Below, piece after piece: positions 56,038 to 64,000 of a DNA stretch of 64,000 nucleotides; position 1 is the first letter of the stretch, and every line of letters starts with the position of its first letter. Made by a program: the position numbers and the translations under genes. The notes beneath the pieces were generated by a model, which saw only the letters and a list, made by a program, of their open reading frames with translations, did no database searches and was not told the DNA's origin. The DNA comes from Nannobrachium achirus. Its lineage: Eukaryota; Chordata; Actinopteri; Myctophiformes; Myctophidae. The stretch spans positions 1,381,867 to 1,445,866 of the forward strand of contig OY997654.1 in NCBI GenBank assembly GCA_963921795.1. Reading direction: 5' to 3'.

Positions 56038-56488
56038 CAGGGGTCTTCAACAGGGGGTCCAGGACCCCCAGGGGGTCCTCAGAGTTACTACAGGGGGTCC
56101 TCCAAATCTTTGAGTGTTAGAAACCTTTATTATATTAACCACTTGAACCCTAGAGTCCATATTCTGAGAACTTTAGCCGAAAATAGCCGATCTACAAGCT
56201 CACAACGCCTCGCAGCGCGAGGCGTTGTGAGCTTGTAGATCGGCTATTTTCGGCAAAGAGGTTTGGTGTAGAGGGGAAAAAGAGCAAACTAAGAGTAAAA
56301 GGTCAAGTCCATTAAGTATTGGCGATTCAAGTGGTTAAATATCTGAAAACACAAATTGACATGAATCCAAAATACAAACAATGTCAAACAATGAAACTAT
56401 ATGGAATCTATGAAAAGGTTGTGGGGGTCCATGCTTCATCTCTCTCTCAACTAAGGGGTCCTTGGCCTGAAAACGTTGAAGACCCCTG
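56038..56488. mobile_element. hAT-like family F with perfect hairpin
   Basis: CAGGGGTCTTCAACAGGGGG to GTTGAAGACCCCTG, 451 bp, perfect 8-bp duplication TTTTAGAC (56030-56037, 56489-56496). The hairpin at 56176-56254 is a perfect palindrome through GCCGAAAATAGCCGATCTAC and the centre CGCCTCGCAGCGCGAGGCG. Confidence 0.93.
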
Positions 56489-56496
56489 TTTTAGAC

Positions 56497-57254
56497 TATT
56501 GCAATCAAAAAACATCGCCACGTTCTTGATATTGTCTGGTAAACATATAGATCAGACTTATCGATCTGACTTTGAATCTACAAGCTCTTATGTAAACACA
56601 ATGCCGTAGCCTCACAACAAGTATAGCATCAACACACCAAAGAGAATATTGATTTAATCCTAAATTAATATGCGTCATTGATTGATATGAATTTGACCAT
56701 TCAGCTAAAGTGTCTTTCTCCAAGTTGTTGTTTTAAACTTTTTAAACAAACTCTCCACAGTATTTATAAGAAATAACTCAGGACAGATTGAATCATTCTG
56801 TATAACTTGCCTCAATTAAAATGTTTTTCTCAACTTATTTGGGGACTTTGCTCTAATCAAAAGGCAATAAAGCAGGTTTTCAAGACATTAGCTTGTAATA
56901 TTTTCTGCTAGAATTCAAGTGACCTCTCACTTCACAGCATCTGCTGAGGCACTCGTGTCTGCAGATTTTGAAATATTAATTATGAAAAATCTATTCTTAT
57001 CTAATTTTAATAAAATGTCTCCACCTGGGTTCATTGTTATTTGATAAGAGGAAAAGCTTTCGCCAACATTTTAAATATTTACCCGTGTGAAAAGCTTCAG
57101 AGAGGCTTCTGTTCGTTCATTTCATAACTCTTGCTTTCACTTTGGTAAAAGGGCACTCCTCTCACACTAGATATCAATAATTACTGTCATGCTTATCTAA
57201 CACATCAAAATGCAAGACACCTCAATACTGCAGATCTGAGCCATATCTATATTC
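56497..57254. other. Unassigned sequence
   Basis: No gene or repeat recognised. Confidence 0.5.
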
Positions 57255-57266
57255 CTTCACATAGTG

Positions 57267-57730
57267 GAAGGGCATTCACAAATATAGATTTTTAGTATTC
57301 GAATTATTCAACCTCAAAGTATTCGAATTGTCGAATATTCGACAGGACTGGCCAAACTGTCAAATAGTAAGTACAAGAGGCGAACATTGTGAAAATAGCC
57401 GATCTCTGCGTTGTGAGGAACCGAGTCACATGAAATGTAATAACTACAATTCCAAGACAAGTGCTTGTCAGGGTGGGGGTCCCCAGTTCAAATGTGTTTA
57501 TTTTGGGGGTCACGGCCTAAAAAGGTCTGAGAACCCCTGGTATCAGAGCATTAACAAATTCATCCACCAGGGGCATTGACAACTCATTCTTATGACTTCC
57601 TATCTAGCCAAGCTTTATAAACTATATATTTTTTAAAGAAAAAAAAAAAGAAACGAATATTCGACTTCAGTGAACAACGTCGAATAGTGACTTTGATATT
57701 CGAATATTCTAATATTTGGTGAATGCCCTA
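57267..57730 (+). mobile_element. hAT-like MITE, family B
   Basis: From AAGGGCATTCAC to GGTGAATGCCCTA. CTTCACATAGTG occurs on both sides (57255-57266, 57731-57742), 12 identical bases, longer than the usual 8. The hairpin is almost deleted (57387-57417). Confidence 0.85.
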
Positions 57731-57926
57731 CTTCACATAGTGACAATGAGGACTAAAATACAACGCAATTGAAAATGCACAGGAATGGTGTGACGTGTGT
57801 CATGTGTTGCGCGAACATCCATTAGGGCCACAACTCGCGTTGCCCTCGTGAACCATTAGAGATGCATTTCAATGCCCGCTAATTTCAAAATAAAAACATG
57901 AGCCTTCTGGCCTTCTGGGATTAAAT

Positions 57927-58170
<244 letters not shown>

Positions 58171-58636
58171 AGCCAAGTGTAATGTGGGCAAAGTGCTCCC
58201 GTCCCTCAGAGGAACACATGACCCAACTGTCAGATGCTAAAATGCCAAGGGCTTGATTGACAGTCTTGTGTTAAACTGCATGTTTGAACTCATTAGCACA
58301 TTAAGAGCCTCGGTACTTCCAGAAGCCTGAGTCGCTGTTTATTAATGTTGAATGAATTCGGACACTCTTGGCGCTTCAGCAAGTAGAGATGGGATTTATT
58401 ATGGCTTTTTGAAGTGAGACGGATCTCTAGGATCCGTTCCTTTCCAAGAGCCGTTCGAAAAGACTAATTTTAGTTACTAGTTGCTTTGTAGATTTAGATT
58501 ATGATTACAAATCACTTTAACCCTATACATTTCCGCCATTTGAGAATAGCCGATCTACAAGCTCACAATGCGTCGCGTTGCGACGCATTGTGAGCTTGTA
58601 GATCTGCTATGTTCAAATACTTTTTCTACATTTTAG

Positions 58637-58950
58637 GCCATGGCTACACAGAGCTGGATATTTCTGAAGCTAGACATTTTTTTGTGCTGTTGGGGCTCGC
58701 AGCCACATGAAGCTGGATATTTCGGCCGCGAAGCTGGATATTTTTTAAACCAGATAAATAAGTGAAGACATTGAAAAATATCCGATTCACTGGATCCGTG
58801 TAGACAGGGAACCCAGATATCTCTGAAGATTTTACTGTGTGTGTGCTTGTTAGACCTAGATATCTTTGTCGTGTGGACCTAGATATTTTTCTATGTGGAT
58901 ATCTGAAAAACCTGGATATATGAAATATCCAGCTCCATGTAGCCATGGCC
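58637..58950. mobile_element. Palindromic MITE nested in hAT
   Basis: GGCCATGGCTACACAGAGCT at the left and AGCTCCATGTAGCCATGGCC at the right; GGATAT(T)T words repeat inside. 314 bp, non-coding. Confidence 0.8.
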
Positions 58951-59012
58951 TTATTCATTGGAAAACCTGTGAAAGTAACATTCTGCATGACGACTACTTT
59001 CTACCATTGGTA

Positions 59013-59518
59013 TTTTAAAAGGATCCCTGGCTAATACGACAAATATGCCTTAATACATTATAATTGTCCTCTACAATGTAAAATTAAAAACACCTTAAAT
59101 ATTTTATTTCTTCTAGAAATAGCTAATCTTTCACTCAATAGGGGAAATGCCCGTCGCAAGTTGATGATGTCATAAATGTAATGCGTGATCTATCCCTATG
59201 GAATTTATGGCATGCATGTGCAAATAAAAACAAACTTAATTCTTCCTATGGTTAATATGAGCATCAAATCAATATTTCAAATGTATTTGTGTTTTTTTTT
59301 CTTTTTTGCAAATGCATGCCATAAGTTCCATAGGTATAGACCACACATGACATTTATGACATCATCAACTTGCGACAGGCATTTCCCCTATTGACTGAAA
59401 GATTAGCTATTTCTAGAAGAAATACAATAATTGAGGTGTTTTTAATTTTACATTGTAGTTATAGAGGACAATTATAATGCATTAAGGCATATGTCGTATT
59501 AGCCAGGGATTATTTTAA
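59013..59518. mobile_element. ~505-bp foldback element nested in hAT
   Basis: Arms of about 190-200 bp (TGGCTAATACGACAAATATG with its complement; GGGGAAATGCCCGTCGCAAG with its complement). Centre is a T-rich run. Arms differ at several sites, so it is not very recent. Confidence 0.88.
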
Positions 59519-59763
59519 GTACACTGTGATACCAATACTTTTGTACTTTTACTCAACGAACATTTTCCTTTTACTTGTAACAAATGTTTCTACATTTGGA
59601 TTATTGATACTTTTACTTAAGTAAAAATGGACTCCCCCTCATAAAAAAAAGGGGGGGAACGGCTCCCTACTGCGAACCGGATCCCATCGTTCATTTCAAA
59701 GAGCCGTTAAAAAGACTCGATTCGTTCGCAAACGTCCCATCTCTACTCAGCAGGGCACTCATA

Positions 59764-59955
59764 TCGCCGTTGTCGGGTGAAACCTTGTATGTCCAAAACC
59801 GTTGGTTTTGTATTTATCATTTTAAAAACTATCTTACAACAGGGAAAATTTCAGATCTACAAACACACGGCTGCTTGTAGATCTGCTATTTCCACTAGTT
59901 TTGTGCGACAGTCTTGCATGATGAAGCGGGGCTTTGCTTTACTTTTCACATTTTA
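59764..59955. mobile_element. MITE 'D', 3'-truncated
   Basis: TA at 59762-59763, then TCGCCGTTGTCGGGTG. Hairpin 59841-59898 lacks its GC centre (ACAAACACACGGCTGCTTGT). Right terminus missing. Confidence 0.7.
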
Positions 59956-60207
59956 AACGGCAGCGGCAATATGAAAAATGAATAAATAAAATACAATGCA
60001 ATACATTGCAAGAATAAATTAAGGATAAAATGAAACCAAAGCACACCAAAATGTTAGCTATGTTTATATACAGTATGTTTATTCGCCAGGGGACTTTCTC
60101 CTTTAATTTTTTTTATTACATTTTTTTTTACTCGGACAGTTTGTGAGGATTAAAGGTTTTTATTCCCTGCAGCTTCGCACTATCTGTACTACATACAGAC
60201 CACAGTG

Positions 60208-61228
60208 CAGTGGCGTCAGTTCAGCAAAAGCTATGGTATGGCAAAGATGGGAGTCCTCATGGAAAAGAGGCATTACATTTTGGATAACACGGTTCTATTG
60301 TGAAAATAGCAGATCTACATGCTAGATCTGCTATTTTCACAATGTCTGAAAAAACCCCGACTTTTGGCAGTTTTTTAAACAGGTTTCTACGGTTTCTTGG
60401 GCTGGATATGGCAGCCTGGAACGGTTGTTCAAGTGCAGCTAAACTTAGCATGTTAGTAAACGTGCCACAATTAACTCTCCTACTGCCAGATTATTTATTT
60501 ATTTATTGGGTCTGGTGCCATCAAAAAGCGGCTTACCTTTGCGACGTTATAGTAGATAGACAGACAGACATTTTTTTTTTTTTTTTTGTTTTTTTTTGAT
60601 TGTGCAATAGTGCACTTTGGTCTGCCAGGCAGCAGAGGGCGGCCTCATGCGAGAATGAATGTGAATTGTCCTGCTATGTGTTGCCGTACATTCAGAGCAG
60701 TCACTGGCTACAGAGCCTCCGGGCCAGAGGAAATCAACAAGGAAGTGAATTGTTCTCCGTTGATCTAACGCATAATGGATTTTTTACACCATCACAGCGG
60801 AAAATGTGTTTACAGTAAACGGCCGCGCGACCCCTCATCAGCTTACAGTCATCAGACGAACGAACCGAACGAGCGCCGTATTGGCATCGAGGTTCTGTAA
60901 AAAATGGGGCGAGCGTTATCGTTCAAAGCGTGGGGAGAGTTAACAATAATACATTGCACCTGTACAGCTGACCTGCGGAACCTGGGAATATACCATTTTG
61001 TCAAGATGGGGAGAATACAAGTGTGGAGAATATAATTATAATACCTTGTTAAACCATTTTGTTAAATTTTGTATTTGTAGTTATTTTACTCTAATTTAAC
61101 AACATAATAACCAGCGCAGATAGACAAAGAGACATTCATGGATTTATATTTAAAAGTCACTTTTATTTTCCCGCCTGACCCAGGGTATGGCAGCTGCATA
61201 CCCCTGCCATACCCAATTGACGCCCCTA
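60208..61228 (-). mobile_element. hAT-like family G, reversed, interrupted
   Basis: From CAGTGGCGTCAGTTCAGC to AATTGACGCCCCTA, with perfect 8-bp duplication CCACAGTG (60200-60207, 61229-61236). In place of the G-specific hairpin it carries the shared hairpin core (60298-60343, centre lost, ACATGC arm). It is interrupted by a TTAA element. Confidence 0.9.
60475..60939. mobile_element. TTAA element nested in family G, copy 2
   Basis: Flanked by TTAA (60471-60474, 60940-60943). Other family G copies read (reverse complement) GCCACAATTAACAATAATGC at this point, so the empty site has a single TTAA. CTCTCCTACTGCCAGATTA at the left end, paralogous to 46173-46636. Confidence 0.95.
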
Positions 61229-61236
61229 CCACAGTG

Positions 61237-62024
61237 GTGTGTATACACACGCGTGCAGCCCTACACACACACGTGCGCACACATGCGCACGCATCAGTCA
61301 AACGTCAGCGCCGGCGCTTTCTTCACAACAGCCCGTAATTCCAATCTCGATCGTTTCAACCACTGAGACCTTAACATCAGTCAAGTCCACCCCACTTCTA
61401 TTCTCACATCTGTCACATCAAAGCGTCTTGTTGAATGGTGTCGGAGTCTCAGAGAAACAAACAACCAGAAACAAAACCAACAACAACACAAAAAACTAAC
61501 TTTCAAGCCTATCCCTGCTAGGAAGGTGTGTGAGGAGCGGGGGGACGTGCGAACACGACTGCGTTCGTCGTGCCAATTCAATTTAGCGTCAGAAGACGAC
61601 ATGACAACATACCAATGTCATACCATGCACTGCAGACAGTAACCTTTATCCGTTATTTATTTGTTTTGTCGTATGGAGGAAACTTGCATTTCCTTTTAAG
61701 TTTACGCCACAACTGTCACCATAATGCATCTTTTATAAATGTGATTGACGTGTGCTGTTATCATTCTCAGTGGCATTTTAAAGAGGGCTCGTGGCAGCCT
61801 CGATGCGCTCTTCATTCTTAACTAATAAGGACAGCGAGTGGCTGGAAGCTGTCGCCTTGTTGTTCCCTTTCTGACATTGATACATTTCATTCCCAACTGA
61901 AAATACTGGGCTCGTCAGTTATTAGTCACAATAAAAAAAAAAACCCTTGCGCCAACATGAACTCTGATGAAGACCAGAGCAAGTCATTGTTTCTCTATGT
62001 AAAATGCAAAAAGACAATTAGCAA
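61237..62024. other. Unassigned sequence
   Basis: No gene or repeat recognised. Confidence 0.5.
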
Positions 62025-62036
62025 TTCCCTACCTAC

Positions 62037-62471
62037 CAGTGTTGATTTTGTCGACCAAAACTATGACGAAAAATGTTTGTCGACTGTGTTTTTTTCACTG
62101 ACGAAAACGAAATAAAAACTAAATAATAAAAACTACGCTGTGATGACTAAAAATAAGACTAAATATATTGACAATTTCGTCAAACAAAATAAAAACTAGA
62201 CTAAAACCTGGGGGAAGGGACTAGTGGAGAAGAGAGTCATTTTATGTTTGGTTGCTCTAAGGTGTTGCGTGCTGAAAATAGCAATAGTAGATCTGCTATT
62301 TTCAGCACGCAACCAAGTGTAAACCAATCATTATGATACCATCAAGGCCTGCCAAAATACATTTCAGTTGACTAAATCAACTGTAGATTTAGTCGCCTAA
62401 AATCATATAATATTTAGTAGACTAAAATGCGACTAAAACTAAATCAATATTTGCTGTCAAAAACAACACTG
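62037..62471 (+). mobile_element. hAT-like MITE, family C (copy 3)
   Basis: CAGTGTTGATTTTGTCGAC to AAACAACACTG. TTCCCTAC follows the right end and occurs 4 bases before the left end (TTCCCTACCTAC). The hairpin is reduced to GTGCTGAAAATAGC ... GATCTGCTATTTTCAGCAC (62265-62313). Confidence 0.85.
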
Positions 62472-62565
62472 TTCCCTACACGGTATTCCTTGGATTTAAT
62501 GAAGGAGACTTGTGGTTTATAATCTCACTTTAGAAGAAATTATTTTATTCCATAAATCGGGATTA

Positions 62566-62800
62566 CCTCAAGGTTCAAGGTTCAACTTTATTGTCAACAA
62601 TACCAATTTACAAGTAAAAGGGCAAGTGAAATTCATTGTGCGCAAGCAAAGCAGCAGCTACAGTCTTAAGAATACCACATTAAAATCAGTGTTAAGTTGC
62701 TAAAAGAACTAAGCTACTTAATATGTCAATATGTTAAGATCTAAAGTGCAAAAACTCGAGTGCAAAATGCAAAATTGTGCAAAGTGCAAAATTGTGCAAA
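62566..62800 (-). repeat. Probable L2-type LINE 3' end
   Basis: TTCAAGGTTCAACTTTATTG, TGAAATTCATTGTGCGC and AGTGCAAAATTGTGCAAA resemble the 3' tails of fish L2 LINEs. No coding part. Confidence 0.5.
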
Positions 62801-63531
62801 TGCCAATACATAAGCCAACAGACATATGGCCATATAGTCTGGGCCGTGTAATTCAGTGTTTGTTATTACCTTATGTCTAACTTAACTGCAACACACCATT
62901 CAAAGAGCACCTATATGTGACAACATACCTAAACATCCAGCAGCACTTCTAACCTCTCGTCTTGTGCTGTTGTGAGTTTCCTTGACATTCTGCATAGCAT
63001 CTCAAGCCACAGAGTCTAAAGCGGAGACAGTATCATGGCAACGAGTGCAGCTATGGAATGCAAAGTCACTGTACACAGGAAAGTCCTCAGTCAGCTCTAG
63101 GTGCACTTCTCATAGAAGTAAAACATGCTCATGTGTTGATGACGCTCCCGAGGATGATACATGCACAATTTAGTCCAGTGAGTGACAAGAAAATGCCCTT
63201 TAGCGTAATGAGAATTTGACAATAAATTTCAGTGTGACACACTTGGCCAAGCCAGGTTATAAATAATTAATCTGAAGAAGAAGCATGCCGGGCTGTCAGG
63301 AGAATGTCATGTCTCATTTGGCGGTGTTGATCGGCGGCGACCAGCCTGCAACATGCAGTTTATAAAGGCTCCTCTAGATATCCTGTTTCATGGTAATGAT
63401 TGATGTGTTCATGCTGTTGGGCTGAAGTGCATTCATGGTTTTACATACACTACGTCATATTGCATTGTGTCAGCAATACATTTGTATTTGTGTGTATTAT
63501 GACATTGGGCAAGAGCATTGTATTACCAAAT
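62801..63531. other. Unassigned sequence
   Basis: No gene or repeat recognised. Confidence 0.5.
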
Positions 63532-64000
63532 CAGTGTTGATTTTGTCGACTAAAACTATGACAAAAAATGTTTGACGACTGCCAGTGAAAAAAATCACTG
63601 ACAAAAACTAAATAAAAACTAAGCTGTGAGGACTAAAACTAAGACTAAATATATTGACAATTTCGTCAATAAAATAAAAACTAGACTAAAATGTTGGGGA
63701 GGGACTAGTGGAGAAGAGAGTCATTTTATGTTTGGTTGCTCTCCGGTGTTGCATGCTGAAAATAGCAGATCTACAAGCTCACAACGCGTTGCGCTGCGAC
63801 GCGTTGTGAGCTTGTAGATCTGCTATGTTCATCACACAACCAAGTGTAAACCAATCATTATGATGCCACCAAGGCCTGCCAAAATACATTTCAGTTGACT
63901 AAATCAACTGTAGATTTAGTCGCCTTAAACCTTATGATATGTAGTCGACTAAAACTAGACTAAAACAAAAACTTTACAGGTGACTAAATTATGACTAAAA
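63532..64000 (+). mobile_element. hAT-like MITE, family C (copy 4), cut by window edge
   Basis: Starts CAGTGTTGATTTTGTCGAC and runs off the end. The only family C copy here with a complete hairpin (63755-63831, centre CAACGCGTTGCGCTGCGACGCGTTG), showing the ancestral state from which copies 1-3 lost parts. Confidence 0.88.

Larger units (their letters stand above)
58384..59745. mobile_element. hAT-like element with TAGAGATGGG ends, nested host
   Basis: Ends TAGAGATGGGATTTATTATG and GTCCCATCTCTA, with AGAGCCGTTC and GAACCGGATCCC-type subterminal words on both sides. It holds a complete shared hairpin (58540-58617, centre AATGCGTCGCGTTGCGACGCATT) and two further palindromic elements at 58637 and 59013. 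Confidence 0.75.

Overview
The window looks like intergenic, transposon-saturated DNA of a ray-finned (teleost) fish. The evidence is the mix of repeats: a BEL/Pao retrotransposon of the kind common in fish, CR1/L2/Rex-like LINE pieces, many short non-autonomous DNA transposons with 8-bp, TTAA or TA target duplications, long (CA)n, (GA)n and (CCGT)n microsatellites, and the teleost repeat beginning 'GGACTGCATTTATATAGTGC'. I found no convincing host protein-coding exon, no rRNA and no functional tRNA gene. The species cannot be named from the sequence alone.

Layout. 1-11.3 kb: a mosaic of short palindromic elements. 11.3-20.0 kb: a complete, apparently young BEL/Pao element on the minus strand. 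It has two 486-bp LTRs that read as identical, a 5-bp ATAGC target duplication and one uninterrupted gag-pol frame of 2076 codons. 20-41 kb: more MITEs, hAT-like elements, microsatellites and split older repeats. 41.1-43.1 kb: a 5'-truncated LINE with an intact reverse transcriptase frame. 43-46 kb: telomere-like and 22-bp tandem arrays. 46-64 kb: nested hAT and TTAA elements, two LINE 3' fragments, a long GT microsatellite tract and further hairpin-bearing elements.

Main observation. About 40 loci carry the same hairpin core, with arms close to AATAGCNGATCTACAAGCTC followed by a GC-rich self-complementary centre (about 75-80 bp when complete). It lies inside element families whose ends and target duplications point to different transposition machineries: TTAA-flanked 'family A' (one hairpin in each terminal inverted repeat), a TA-flanked ~235-bp MITE, and hAT-like families with 8-bp duplications and at least five different termini. 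Arm substitutions are matched on both sides in a family-specific way (for example ACATGC with GCATGT, or GCACAC with GTGTGC), and the GC centre is replaced by different but still self-complementary sequence. The BEL element itself inserted inside a degenerate copy. I read this as a palindromic module that is shared, exchanged or captured among unrelated non-autonomous transposons. The mechanism is unknown and is inference.

Only the BEL element looks capable of encoding its own machinery here. The short DNA elements carry no transposase and would depend on enzymes encoded elsewhere.
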